A DNA stretch of 64,000 bases, taken from the NCBI RefSeq assembly GCF_001654915.1, contig NZ_LXEQ01000051.1; one strand, written 5' to 3'. The notes beneath the pieces were generated by a model. It did no database searches, was not told where the DNA came from, and saw only the letters and a list, made by a program, of their open reading frames with translations. Shown here one piece after another: positions 44,759-53,703 of the stretch. Made by a program: the position numbers and the translations under genes. Position 1 is the first letter of the stretch. Every line of letters begins with the position of its first letter. The DNA comes from Buttiauxella ferragutiae. GTDB taxonomy: Bacteria > Pseudomonadota > Gammaproteobacteria > Enterobacterales > Enterobacteriaceae.

Positions 44759-44791
44759 GGTGGATGACGCGCAAGCGCGTATCCACCCTAC
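44759..44791. repeat. REP-like palindrome
   Basis: GGTGGATGACGCGCAAGCGCGTATCCACCCTAC, a nearly perfect hairpin between the converging chemoreceptor and MetE-like genes (positions given; arms GGTGGATGACGC and GCGTATCCACC). Probably serves as a bidirectional 3' end. Confidence 0.82.
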
Positions 44792-44814
44792 AACACCGAA
44801 TCCGACAAAACCGT

Positions 44815-45927
44815 TTACCACACCTTTTGGGCAAGCTCCGTCACCAGACGAACTTTATTCCACTGCTGCTCAGGCGTCAGGCTATTGCCCTCTTCGGTGG
44901 AGGCAAATCCACACTGGGGGCTCAGGCAAATTTGGTTGATATCGACATATTTCGCCGCTTCTTTGATTCTGTCTTCAATCAATTGTGGGTTTTCCAGCTC
45001 ACCATTCTTGGTGGTGATCAAACCTAAAACCACCTGCTGATGACCCGGACGCACAAAGCGCAGCGGTGCAAAGTCGCCCGAACGATCATTGTCGTATTCA
45101 AGGAAGAACGCATCGACGTTCACACTGCCAAACAGCACTTGCGCAACTGGCTCGTAACCCCCTTCTGAAATCCACGTTGAACGGAAATTACCGCGACATA
45201 CGTGCAGGCCGATGGTCAAATCGTCCGGTTTGCCTTCCAGCGCTTTATTCAGCACTTGCGCATAAATCTGTGCGAGTTGGTCTGGATCATCACCGCGAGC
45301 GCGGATTTCTGCACGCTGGGCGTCGGAACATAAATAGGCCCACACGGTGTCATCAAGTTGCAGATAGCGGCAGCCTGCGGCGTAAAACGCCTGAATTGCA
45401 TCACGCCATGTGGTGGCGAGATCGTCAAAATACTCTTTTAAATCAGGATATACCGTACTGTCGATGGCATTGCGGCCACCACGGAAGTGCAGCACGCTCG
45501 GGCTTGGAATGGTCATTTTCGGCACTGCGTTACCGCTGATGCTTTTCAGATAGCGGAAATCTTCCAGCATCGGATGCGAACCAAAACCCAGTTTACCGAT
45601 GACGCGCACGCTGTGCGCTTTGGTTTGCACGCCGTTGAACTGAATGCCCTGCTCAGATTCATAACGCTCCACACCTTGCAGACCGTCAAAAAAGTCAAAA
45701 TGCCACCAGGCGCGGCGGAACTCGCCATCCGTCACCACATGCAGGCCACAAGCGCATTGCTGCTCAACTGATGCGCGGATGGCGTCATCTTCCACTTTAC
45801 GCAACTGAGTGGCGTCAATCTCACCGGCAGCAAATGCCTGACGGGCGTTTTTGATGGTGGCTGGGCGTAAGAAGCTACCGACAATGTCGGCACGGAATGG
45901 CGCGCGATGTGGCAAAGAGTGTGGCAT
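44815..45927 (-). CDS. Cobalamin-independent methionine synthase-like protein (MetE C-terminal domain, YxjG type)
   Basis: A 370-residue TIM-barrel protein equivalent to the catalytic C-terminal half of MetE. Zinc-ligand motifs are present: H-x-C in IGLHVCRGNF and the late cysteine in SPQCGFAST. Stand-alone proteins of this YxjG/YxjH type are thought to methylate homocysteine or a related thiol with a simpler methyl donor. The N-terminal half of MetE, needed for the polyglutamyl folate, is absent. The start MPHSLPHRAPFRADIVGSF is typical. No SAM or cobalamin riboswitch was seen in the 240-base upstream gap. Confidence 0.9.
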   Translation of the reverse strand: MPHSLPHRAPFRADIVGSFLRPATIKNARQAFAAGEIDATQLRKVEDDAIRASVEQQCACGLHVVTDGEFRRAWWHFDFFDGLQGVERYESEQGIQFNGVQTKAHSVRVIGKLGFGSHPMLEDFRYLKSISGNAVPKMTIPSPSVLHFRGGRNAIDSTVYPDLKEYFDDLATTWRDAIQAFYAAGCRYLQLDDTVWAYLCSDAQRAEIRARGDDPDQLAQIYAQVLNKALEGKPDDLTIGLHVCRGNFRSTWISEGGYEPVAQVLFGSVNVDAFFLEYDNDRSGDFAPLRFVRPGHQQVVLGLITTKNGELENPQLIEDRIKEAAKYVDINQICLSPQCGFASTEEGNSLTPEQQWNKVRLVTELAQKVW

Positions 45928-46168
45928 GTGATTTCTCCGCTGACCTGGCTAACTAATTTAGCGAGGTGATAATTCATGGTTTGAATATTTAGCCATCTGG
46001 ACGGCCATATTATGTAACGGAGAATGGCAGATGCGCGACTTGAGGACAAACGAAGATCTTTCATGGTTATTGAAAATAATTCATGTTGTTAACCCAGTGT
46101 GAAGTGTAAGTTGATCTGCGTCACAGTTTGCCGTTAAATATGATGTCCTGTTTTTGAGCCTCCTGATT

Positions 46169-47086
46169 ATGATTGTTCGTCCGCAGCAACACTGGTTATT
46201 CCGCTTATTTGTCTGGCATGGTTCGGTTCTACAAAAAATCTATTCGCGCCTGCTGCTGAATGTCGCGTTGTCGATCAGCGTGATTTTCTTTCTACCGTGG
46301 TATGAAACGCTCGGCATAAAACTCACCATCGCGCCCTTCAGTATTCTCGGCGTGGCGATAGCGATATTTTTGGGTTTCAGAAATAGCGTCTGTTACGCCC
46401 GCTTTAACGAAGCCCGTACGCTGTGGGGGCAACTGGCGATTACTCAGCGCTCATTATTACGCGAGATCAAAGGCCTGCTGGGCAACCATGAAAACCAGGT
46501 CACGGAGTTTGTGAATTTGCAGATTGCGTTTAGCCATGCTCTGCGGCTGACATTGCGTAAACGCCCGCCTGAAGAAACACTGAAAAAATTCCTCACCAAT
46601 GAGGACTTACAATGGGTGATACAAAGCCACGCACCTTGTAATCGCGTATTGCTGTTGATGGGAGACTGGTTAGCCGATAAGCGCAAACAAGGCTTAATTT
46701 CCGACGTGGTGTGGAGCGCTTTGAATCATCATCTTAACGATCTTTCGGCGGTAGCCGGAGGTTGTGAGCGCATCGCCGGTACGCCAATCCCGTTCGCCTA
46801 CACTCTGATTCTGCATCGCACTGTGTATCTGTTTTGTATCATGCTGCCGTTTGCACTGGTCACCGACCTGCACTACATGACACCATTTTTGTCGGTGTTT
46901 ATTTCCTACACCTTTATTTCGCTCGACACGCTGGCAGAAGAACTGGAGGAGCCGTTTGGCACCGAAGACAATGACCTGCCGCTGGATGCCATCTGCAACA
47001 CCATTGAGCGGGATTTACACGATATGGATGAGAATGAGCATCTGCCCGAGAAGTTGCGCCCAAATCGCCATTATCGGCTGAGCTAA
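46169..47086 (+). CDS. yneE: Bestrophin-like channel protein YneE
   Basis: A 305-residue inner-membrane protein of the bestrophin/UPF0187 family (E. coli YneE 304). Start MIVRPQQHW as in E. coli; an upstream TTG is rejected. Helices at about 25-70 and 205-250. Bacterial bestrophins form pentameric channels that conduct cations or anions. Single gene, followed by an ERIC element. Confidence 0.92.
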   Translation: MIVRPQQHWLFRLFVWHGSVLQKIYSRLLLNVALSISVIFFLPWYETLGIKLTIAPFSILGVAIAIFLGFRNSVCYARFNEARTLWGQLAITQRSLLREIKGLLGNHENQVTEFVNLQIAFSHALRLTLRKRPPEETLKKFLTNEDLQWVIQSHAPCNRVLLLMGDWLADKRKQGLISDVVWSALNHHLNDLSAVAGGCERIAGTPIPFAYTLILHRTVYLFCIMLPFALVTDLHYMTPFLSVFISYTFISLDTLAEELEEPFGTEDNDLPLDAICNTIERDLHDMDENEHLPEKLRPNRHYRLS

Positions 47087-47088
47087 CA

Positions 47089-47214
<126 letters not shown>

Positions 47215-47220
47215 GGTAGA

Positions 47221-47721
47221 TTAGATTTGGCCCACAAAATCACGTTTGCCTAACGGCACGCCCGCCTGGCGCAGGATGTCGTAGGCGGTGGTGAAGTGGA
47301 AATAGAAGTTTGGTGTGGCAAATTTATACACGTAGTTGCGCGCGGTGAAACGCAGTTCGTGCTCGCGCGCCATCACCACAATTTGGCGCTCGTCATCACC
47401 ATCGAGTTGCGCATCGCTAATCCCTTTCATGAACGCGATGGTGGCTTCGATACGCGCCTGAAGCTGCGCAATCGTGGTTTCGTTATCTTCCATAACTGGC
47501 GCTTCGACGCGGCCGAGGCGTGCAACCGCACGTTTTGCCATATCGGTGGTGATTTGCACCTGGCGCACCAGCGGATACATGTCTTCTGCAAGTGCCGCCG
47601 TAAGCAGGCTCTCTTCCGATTTGCCGTTCTCTTTCGCCCACTGGGCGGCCTTCTCAAGGATGGCCGACAAATTGGTTAAACCAAGAATGAACTGCGCATT
47701 AGTTTCACTGTAAATCGACAT
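47221..47721 (-). CDS. DUF1993 family protein
   Basis: A 166-residue soluble, mostly helical protein of the DUF1993 family, which belongs to the DinB-like four-helix-bundle group. Helical stretches such as NAQFILGLTNLSAILEKAAQWA and a C-terminal NFYFHFTTAYDILRQAGVPLGKRDFVG (in part: FHFTTAYDILR) are typical. Start at 47721 follows AAAGGAAG; an eight-codon extension is rejected. Function unknown. Confidence 0.87.
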   Translation of the reverse strand: MSIYSETNAQFILGLTNLSAILEKAAQWAKENGKSEESLLTAALAEDMYPLVRQVQITTDMAKRAVARLGRVEAPVMEDNETTIAQLQARIEATIAFMKGISDAQLDGDDERQIVVMAREHELRFTARNYVYKFATPNFYFHFTTAYDILRQAGVPLGKRDFVGQI

Positions 47722-47798
47722 TGTGACTTCCTTTAGACATGACAAAGTGATGGCAAGATTACACTCACTTCTCGCCTCACGGATAGCGAATTCCGCGC

Positions 47799-48188
47799 TC
47801 AGGCGAAGCTAAATCCTTCATCTGCCCAACCGGTAATCCCACCAATCATTATTTTCACCGGACGCCCCAGGCGCGCTAATTTTAGCGCCGCGCGGTCTGC
47901 TCCGTTGCAATGCGGTCCGGCGCAATAAACCACAAACAAGGTATCTGCTGGCCACTGCGCTATGCGCTCGGCTGATATTTCACGATGTGGCAAATGGAGC
48001 GCTCCAGCAATGTGGCGACGGGCAAAAGCTTCAGGGCTGCCGACAACATGCAGCAGCACAAAATCCATATCCCCTTCTTTCATCGCGCTGTGTACATCAT
48101 CGCAATCAGTTTCAAGGTTCAGGCGCTGAAGAAAATGAGCGGCGGCAATTTCTGGGGCGGCAGCGGGAAAATCAGTAACGTGACTCAT
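47799..48188 (-). CDS. Rhodanese-like sulfurtransferase domain protein
   Basis: A 129-residue single-domain rhodanese. The active loop begins with the cysteine in HCNGADRAA (loop CNGADR), preceded by the strand TLFVVYCAG; the family RRHIAGALHLPHREI segment is upstream. It would carry sulfur from thiosulfate or another donor. It is divergent from ftrA with a 56-bp gap, so FtrA may regulate it. Confidence 0.88.
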   Translation of the reverse strand: MSHVTDFPAAAPEIAAAHFLQRLNLETDCDDVHSAMKEGDMDFVLLHVVGSPEAFARRHIAGALHLPHREISAERIAQWPADTLFVVYCAGPHCNGADRAALKLARLGRPVKIMIGGITGWADEGFSFA

Positions 48189-48244
48189 AAAACCTCCTCG
48201 TAGTGGTGAGATCTCACTATAGAGCGCAGCGTGTAGCTTGACGT

Positions 48245-49273
48245 ATGGCAGAAATGACAGATAACGTGAAGATCATGACAATCGTTCGGGATACACCTTT
48301 GCAAAACCCTCTTGTTGTTGCACTAGCGTATGACGGCCTGTGCACCTTTGAATTTGGTGTGGCAGTGGAAGTGTTTGGCCTGCCGCGTCCGGAAATGGGC
48401 GATAACTGGTATCGATTTGCGGTGGCGGGTATTGAACCTGGTGAACTCAGAGCGACCGGTGGCATTCGCCTGGCGGTGGATGGTGGGCTTTCTCTGCTGG
48501 AACAGGCCGGAACCATTATTGTACCAGGCTGGCGCGGTGCCGACGCACCGGTTCCCGAAGAACTCTGCACAGCATTACGTGCGGCACATTCGCGTGGCGC
48601 ACGGATTATGTCGATTTGTTCCGGTGTGTTTGTGCTGGCAGCCAGCGGTTTGCTCAATGGATTACAGGCCTCAACACACTGGCGTTATACCGAAAAGCTG
48701 CAGCAACGTTATCCTGATATTCAGGTGATGCCGGATGTGTTGTATATCGATAATGGCTCGGTGCTGACATCCGCTGGCAGTGCCGCAGGCATTGATTTGA
48801 GTTTGCATCTGGTGCGGCGTGATTACGGCCAGTTTGCCGCCAACAGCGTGGCGCGCAGGCTTGTCGTGCCGCCACATCGCGTCGGCGGCCAGGCGCAGTT
48901 TATCGAACAACCGATACCTGCTGCTTATGAAAGCCAGCGCCTCAGCCCGCTATTTGATTTTTTGCAAAGTCATCTTGCCGATGAGCATACCGTTGAGTCA
49001 CTGGCGGCGTTTATCGGCATGAGCCCGAGAACTTTTTTGCGCCGTTTTGCCGCGACTACCGGCACCACACCCTCACGCTGGTTGCTGAACATGCGCCTGA
49101 CACGCTGCCGTGATTTACTGGAAAGCAGCACGTTGTCCATCGACGACATTGCTGAGCGTGTCGGCTTTGGCAGTGCCGCCACATTGCGCCATCATTTCCG
49201 CGCTAAGCTGTCGACCACTCCCGCGGCATACCGCAAAGCATTTACTTCAGGTAACGAAAAAATGATTACTTGA
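48245..49273 (+). CDS. ftrA: GlxA-type transcriptional regulator FtrA
   Basis: A 342-residue regulator with an N-terminal DJ-1/PfpI-like amidase fold (ALAYDGLCTFEFGVAVEVFG and the pseudo-active site MSICSGVFVLAASG) and a C-terminal AraC-type DNA-binding domain with two HTHs (about 240-330: ESLAAFIGMSPRTFLRRFAATTG and SIDDIAERVGFGSAATLRHHFR). The combination is what is annotated as FtrA in enterobacteria. The start may be one of three nearby ATGs (48245, 48251, 48275). Confidence 0.88.
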   Translation: MAEMTDNVKIMTIVRDTPLQNPLVVALAYDGLCTFEFGVAVEVFGLPRPEMGDNWYRFAVAGIEPGELRATGGIRLAVDGGLSLLEQAGTIIVPGWRGADAPVPEELCTALRAAHSRGARIMSICSGVFVLAASGLLNGLQASTHWRYTEKLQQRYPDIQVMPDVLYIDNGSVLTSAGSAAGIDLSLHLVRRDYGQFAANSVARRLVVPPHRVGGQAQFIEQPIPAAYESQRLSPLFDFLQSHLADEHTVESLAAFIGMSPRTFLRRFAATTGTTPSRWLLNMRLTRCRDLLESSTLSIDDIAERVGFGSAATLRHHFRAKLSTTPAAYRKAFTSGNEKMIT

Positions 49274-49343
49274 CGCTAAACAACGTGATAGAGATAACGG
49301 CATTATTTTATTAGTTCAGCAGATGAATTTATCTGGAGTAGAT

Positions 49344-49718
49344 ATGCGTAAATTGAATGTGTGGTTTTTTTCTGCGGCCCTGATGGCCGGTTCTTTACCT
49401 ATGGCGTTGACCGCTCAGGCAGCAGATGCTCCGGTTGCAACTCCTGCTGCAGAGGCTCCGGTTGCGGCCCCTGCACCACAAAACTCTTATGAAATCACCG
49501 AGTTCCATGCCGATTATAAGCCATTCAAAATTGGCGACATCGTACCGGATCTGTACCGTACTAAACCCTATCAGATTGATGCCTGGAAAATCAGAAACCT
49601 GCCTGCCCCGGAAGCGGGTAGCCACTGGACGTACATGGGCGGCAACTACGTGTTGATTAGCGACGCGGAAGGGAAAATTTTACGCGCCATGAAAGGCGAG
49701 ATTTTTTATCAGCACTAA
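49344..49718 (+). CDS. RcnB-like periplasmic protein
   Basis: A 124-residue exported protein: signal peptide ending ALTAQA, an Ala/Pro-rich linker (residues about 28-47), then the RcnB-family domain with KIGDIVPDLYRTKPYQIDAW and LPAPEAGSHWTYMGGNYVLI. RcnB itself tunes nickel and cobalt efflux; this paralogue has no neighbouring metal-efflux gene and few metal-type residues, so its role is unknown. The start at 49344 follows GGAG. Confidence 0.85.
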   Translation: MRKLNVWFFSAALMAGSLPMALTAQAADAPVATPAAEAPVAAPAPQNSYEITEFHADYKPFKIGDIVPDLYRTKPYQIDAWKIRNLPAPEAGSHWTYMGGNYVLISDAEGKILRAMKGEIFYQH

Positions 49719-49758
49719 GTAACCGCAGAACAAACCGAGACTGATGCTAAACCTTTTC

Positions 49759-49789
49759 GTAGGTCGGATAAGCGCTAGCGCCATCCGAC
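49759..49789. repeat. REP-like palindrome
   Basis: GTAGGTCGGATAAGCGCTAGCG..CATCCGAC, followed by GACCCCGGTAATCCACCGGGGTTTTATTTT (49803-49834). This second part, a CCCCGGT/ACCGGGG stem with a T-rich tail, looks like the terminator of the RcnB-like gene. Confidence 0.82.
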
Positions 49790-49803
49790 AACACCTGTCT
49801 AGT

Positions 49804-49834
49804 GACCCCGGTAATCCACCGGGGTTTTATTTTA
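49804..49834 (+). terminator. Intrinsic terminator of the RcnB-like gene
   Basis: CCCCGGT ... ACCGGGG stem followed by TTTTATTTT, directly after the REP-like palindrome. Confidence 0.8.
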
Positions 49835-49850
49835 TCCGGCAGGCAATAGT

Positions 49851-50144
49851 TTAAGCACTGCGCATGGTTTTAATCTTCGAGTAACCGTACTCAAAAATCA
49901 TGTCAGTGGTACACATAAAGACAATCACATCGCCCGACCCGCACTCTTCCAGAGTTTCGTTTAACTCCGTATCAAACTCTTTTGACAACTGCGGCATCAA
50001 CATCTGCATATCGCCTGGATAGTCCTCATCTTCGTCTGCTGGCATATCTTCAATTTTTGAACCGCGCACCACATAAACCAACACGTTTTTGTCGTTGAAC
50101 ACGATTGGTGCACGCAGATGCTTGCCCGTAGGATGCTTAGCCAT
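49851..50144 (-). CDS. Conserved-looking small acidic protein, unknown
   Basis: A 97-residue soluble protein with an acidic centre (MPADEDEDYPGDMQ) and no signal or TM segment. I do not recognise the family. Codon use and base composition match the core neighbours, and it begins properly upstream of an A-rich leader. It stands between the RcnB-like gene and the DUF2157 gene, 70 bases downstream of the latter on the same strand. Confidence 0.75.
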   Translation of the reverse strand: MAKHPTGKHLRAPIVFNDKNVLVYVVRGSKIEDMPADEDEDYPGDMQMLMPQLSKEFDTELNETLEECGSGDVIVFMCTTDMIFEYGYSKIKTMRSA

Positions 50145-50214
50145 GTTTTTTACCCTTTTGCTAATAGCCGAAATTTGGCGCTATCCTCGCAAAAGATGAG
50201 GAGAAAAGACAGTC

Positions 50215-51246
50215 TCAGTGTGACTTGCCCGCTTCCCCCACTCGCCAAATTCTCTCGGCATAGCGCCCGACAAGCGCCAGTGAGATGGCCAGTAACAGAA
50301 AGAAAATCACCTTATTGGTGCCGTCCCAGAACAGTTCGAAATAGCGCGTGTAAAGATTAATCCCGAGGAAGGTTAACCCAAAACCTCGCAGCATGCCGTC
50401 GTCGGTTTTCAGGCTAATCCAGATACACGCCAGTGCCGCGAGCGCAAACAGCAGCGACCAGTGCAGCAGTTCAATTTGACGCACGCTCTGCCAGATATCG
50501 AAGTCGTAATTGCCAAAGATCGACAGAATCCACAACGCGATAAACAGATACAACAAGCCCATCGCTTTGCTGGTGTTAAATAAATTACGCTGCTGCAAGG
50601 GCTTTTGCAGCAGATAGCAGGCGGCAAGTAATACGCCACCAAACAACACAAAACGAATCGGGTAATTCATACCCAGCCAGTAAGCGCCCCATCCTGACGC
50701 GTAACCTGTAGATGTCCCAAAATAGCTACCCAACGACAACAGGAAGAACAGCCAGATCAACCCCGAACGGCTCAGGTAGCCAATCGCGGCGTAAATCGCA
50801 CAACCCAGTAAAAATAGCGGCGCAACGTTCCCGCTACCGTTATCCAGCGCCATACCCACTTGTGACAACGTGAGTGCAGTGAATAAAACGCCGAGGAACA
50901 TGATCGCTTCGTTGCTGTAGCGCTTTTCTGGCGTGTGTTTCTGGCGACGAAAGCCCCAGAAGTAACAAGCCGAGGCAATTAGCGCCAGAATAATGGCACG
51001 GGTGGCATAGCCAAAATCAAACAGTAGCGCCATTAAATACTCATCGGCGACCAGGCTTCCAATGGCGATAATCGCGCAAGCCAATGCAATCCAGAAGGCG
51101 TAACGGCTTAACCGTTGCCAGTCAAAAAGTTGCGGCGAGAGATGTTGTTGCAGCCGCTGCTGCTCTGCCTCGTCAATAACCCCCTCCTGACGCCAGCCGT
51201 CCAGGGTACGCAGGACGATTTTTTGCTGTTTGCGTGTCACTTTCAT
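50215..51246 (-). CDS. DUF2157 multi-pass membrane protein
   Basis: A 343-residue inner-membrane protein. The first 45 residues are soluble (RTLDGWRQEGVIDEAEQQRLQQHL), which is the DUF2157 signature. About ten hydrophobic helices follow. Function unknown. It is divergent from tam. Confidence 0.88.
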   Translation of the reverse strand: MKVTRKQQKIVLRTLDGWRQEGVIDEAEQQRLQQHLSPQLFDWQRLSRYAFWIALACAIIAIGSLVADEYLMALLFDFGYATRAIILALIASACYFWGFRRQKHTPEKRYSNEAIMFLGVLFTALTLSQVGMALDNGSGNVAPLFLLGCAIYAAIGYLSRSGLIWLFFLLSLGSYFGTSTGYASGWGAYWLGMNYPIRFVLFGGVLLAACYLLQKPLQQRNLFNTSKAMGLLYLFIALWILSIFGNYDFDIWQSVRQIELLHWSLLFALAALACIWISLKTDDGMLRGFGLTFLGINLYTRYFELFWDGTNKVIFFLLLAISLALVGRYAERIWRVGEAGKSH

Positions 51247-51350
51247 ATTGGTTTTCCTTGCCAGATTATTGACATCACGTTAACGCATTTTGTCGTAATC
51301 TATGAGATGCACAATTTCCGATTCATTCATTTTAGTCTGAGGATCAACCG

Positions 51351-52124
51351 ATGCAGGACTGGAACCCCGCTCTTTATTTGCAGTTTGCAGCCGAACGTAC
51401 CCGCCCAGCCGCGGAATTAGCCGCGCGTATTCAGCAGCCTGAGGCGCAACACGTTTCTGATTTGGGCTGCGGCCCCGGTAACAGCACTGCGTTGTTGCGT
51501 AAAGCCTTCCCACAGGCGACGGTAACGGGCATTGATAATTCTCCGGCGATGCTTGAAAAGGCACGAACCGCACTGCCTGATTGCCAGTTTGAAAATGCTG
51601 ATGTGGCGCACTGGCAGCCCACAATAAAACAAGATGTGATTTATGCGAATGCGTCTTTGCAGTGGTTAAGTGACCATGCTCAGTTGTTCCCGCACCTGGC
51701 GGCACAACTGGCGGATAACGGGGTTTTAGCGGTACAGATGCCGGATAACTGGCAAGAGCCGACACACACCTTGATGCGCCAGGTAGCGGCTGAACTAGGG
51801 TACGGAGATTCCGGACGTGAGGCGTTGTTATCCGCCCAACAATATTACGATTTGCTGGCGCAATCAGGTTGCAGCGTGGATATCTGGCGCACCACCTATT
51901 TCCACGTCATGCCGTCTGCGCAAGCAATTATTGCCTGGCTCAGTTCGACCGGTTTGCGTCCGTACCTCGCCAAACTCGATAACATTCAGCAGCAGGCATT
52001 TCTCGAGCGTTACCACGCGCTTTTACAGCAAGCCTATCCGCCACAACACGATGGCAATGTGCTGATGTTGTTCCCACGGCTGTTTATTGTGGCGCGCAAA
52101 ACAGGCGGTATCGCGCTTTCGTAG
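51351..52124 (+). CDS. tam: Trans-aconitate 2-methyltransferase
   Basis: A 257-residue SAM-dependent methyltransferase (E. coli Tam 252). Motif I VSDLGCGPGNSTALL (about 36-50), then VTGIDNSPAMLEKAR and IYANASLQWL, all as in Tam. It methylates trans-aconitate, a harmful by-product of cis-aconitate, in stationary phase. The start follows TGAGGATCAACCG. Confidence 0.94.
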   Translation: MQDWNPALYLQFAAERTRPAAELAARIQQPEAQHVSDLGCGPGNSTALLRKAFPQATVTGIDNSPAMLEKARTALPDCQFENADVAHWQPTIKQDVIYANASLQWLSDHAQLFPHLAAQLADNGVLAVQMPDNWQEPTHTLMRQVAAELGYGDSGREALLSAQQYYDLLAQSGCSVDIWRTTYFHVMPSAQAIIAWLSSTGLRPYLAKLDNIQQQAFLERYHALLQQAYPPQHDGNVLMLFPRLFIVARKTGGIALS

Positions 52125-52191
52125 GTCGGAAAAGCGCAGCGTCTTCCGACGAAACTGGCGTAAATGGTGGATGACGCTAGCGCCTCCCGCC
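52121..52191. repeat. Two REP-like palindromes in inverted order
   Basis: 52121-52150 (GTAGGTCGGAAAAGCGC...TCTTCCGAC) and 52166-52191 (GGTGGATGACGCTAGCG...). The first overlaps the last codon and stop codon of tam. The converging PACE gene ends 8 bases after the second. Confidence 0.8.
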
Positions 52192-52198
52192 ATTTGCA

Positions 52199-52723
52199 CT
52201 ATTTTGTGGAAGCCGCCTGCGGCTGAAACCAGCGGCCACGCAATGTGTCATAGCCCCAGTTATAAATTACGCTATACGGCAGGAAGAACAGGAAGAAACC
52301 AATCTCGACCATAAACGCCTGCAGCAATGAAATGTTGAGCATCCAGGCGGCGAGCGGCAGGCCAATCAAAATAAAGCCTCCTTCAAAGCCCAGCGAGTGG
52401 GCGATGCGCAGCGGCAGCCGACGCTTTTCCCCTACCGGGAAAAACTTATCAAACCCGGCGTTATAAATCATGTTCCACACCATAGCGACGGTAGACAGCA
52501 TGATGGCCAGCGCCCCCATCTGGAATAAGGGCTTGTTCAGGATCCACGCCGCCAGCGGCGCACAAATCGCAATGGCGATCACTTCAAAACCCACCGCATG
52601 CACGACGCGCTCGGCAAATGTTCTTTTTTGAGACTGCATAAAACTCACTCCAGATAAATCAAGCAATATGGCTATGCGCTGCATTATCATCGCTATTACT
52701 GGTAGACTGAAGTTAGTAACCAT
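52199..52723 (-). CDS. PACE-family multidrug/biocide exporter
   Basis: A 174-residue inner-membrane protein with four helices arranged as two bacterial transmembrane-pair (BTP) repeats. The repeated pattern is seen in RVVHAVGFEVIAIAICAPLAAWIL and RIAHSLGFEGGFILIGLPLAAWML; each repeat contains the conserved Glu inside helix 1/3. PACE proteins such as AceI export chlorhexidine and similar compounds or, natively, short diamines. The open frame may start upstream of the real codon: a second ATG at 52639 (MQSQKRTFAERV) follows TCTGGAGTGAGT and fits the usual length of about 145. The divergent LysR gene is the likely regulator. Confidence 0.88.
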   Translation of the reverse strand: MVTNFSLPVIAMIMQRIAILLDLSGVSFMQSQKRTFAERVVHAVGFEVIAIAICAPLAAWILNKPLFQMGALAIMLSTVAMVWNMIYNAGFDKFFPVGEKRRLPLRIAHSLGFEGGFILIGLPLAAWMLNISLLQAFMVEIGFFLFFLPYSVIYNWGYDTLRGRWFQPQAASTK

Positions 52724-52741
52724 CGATAAAAGCGATAGACT

Positions 52742-53605
52742 ATGAAATATTCTCCCGAATCCCTCGAAGCCTTTTTGCAGGCAGTCGAAACCGGATCGTT
52801 TTCTGCAGCGGCACGTAAGCTCAAGAAAAGCCAGTCGACGGTGAGTGCTGCGATTGCCAATCTGGAAGCCGATTTAGGGGTGATTTTGTTTGACCGCCAA
52901 AGTCGCCAGCCCACGTTAACTGCGCAAGGGCAACATGTTTTGCCGTATATCCAGTCAATTATGGTGGCCAGCGAGCGGCTGAATGAAGTCTCGGTACGCC
53001 TGGCGGGCGATGTCGAACCGCGTCTGAGTTTCGTGCTGTCTGATGTCTGGCAAACCGCACACCACGAGTCAATCCTGCAACGTTTTTCACAGCGCTTTCC
53101 GGATATCGAATTTGAGTGTTTGATTGCTGAAGATGAAGACGTTATCGACCTGATTCAGATTGGCCGCGCCCACGTTGGCGTATTGCGTGTGCAGCCACGT
53201 TATCCGGTGGATGTCACGGTGGCTCGTTTGCAGGTCGGTGCTGAGATGGCGATTTATATTCACCGCCAGCATGAGTTAGCCCGCTTGCCTGCCGTCGAGA
53301 TGGACACCCTGCAAACCGTGCGTCAGCTCAGTTTGAGTACTTTTACCGACCCGACGCGCAACAAAAGCGGCGGCCCGACGTGGTCGTCACCGTCATTACT
53401 GATGCTGCTGGAGATGGCGGAGCAAGGTTTTGGCTGGGGGATTTTGCCGCGCTGGCTGGTTGAGCAGTTTGGTCACGATGTTTTGCAAGAGTTGCCGGTT
53501 GCAGGCTGGCCGCAGCGTATTGATGTTGATGTTATCTGGTCAAATAAAACGCCCCCGGGCCATGCAGGGCGTTGGATGATTGACCAGTTGCGGGCGCAGA
53601 GTTAA
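52742..53605 (+). CDS. LysR-family regulator of the PACE exporter
   Basis: A 287-residue LysR-type activator: winged HTH at 1-60 (FLQAVETGSFSAAARKLKKSQSTVSAAIANLEADLG, in part) and an effector-binding domain thereafter. It is encoded divergently from the PACE exporter, the normal arrangement for that family, and probably turns it on when an exported cation is bound. Confidence 0.9.
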   Translation: MKYSPESLEAFLQAVETGSFSAAARKLKKSQSTVSAAIANLEADLGVILFDRQSRQPTLTAQGQHVLPYIQSIMVASERLNEVSVRLAGDVEPRLSFVLSDVWQTAHHESILQRFSQRFPDIEFECLIAEDEDVIDLIQIGRAHVGVLRVQPRYPVDVTVARLQVGAEMAIYIHRQHELARLPAVEMDTLQTVRQLSLSTFTDPTRNKSGGPTWSSPSLLMLLEMAEQGFGWGILPRWLVEQFGHDVLQELPVAGWPQRIDVDVIWSNKTPPGHAGRWMIDQLRAQS

Positions 53606-53614
53606 GCAGCCAAT

Positions 53615-53697
53615 GTCGGATGACGCTTAGGCTTATCCGACCTACAAAACCATTGTAGAATCAGTCACCCAGGTCGGATAAACGCAGCGTCATCCAA
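53615..53697. repeat. Inverted pair of REP-like palindromes
   Basis: 53615-53645 (GTCGGATGACGC...TTATCCGACCTAC) and 53671-53697 (AGGTCGGATAAACGC...CATCCAAC) between the converging lysR-type and rlhA genes. Confidence 0.83.
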
Positions 53698-53703
53698 CAA
53701 TGT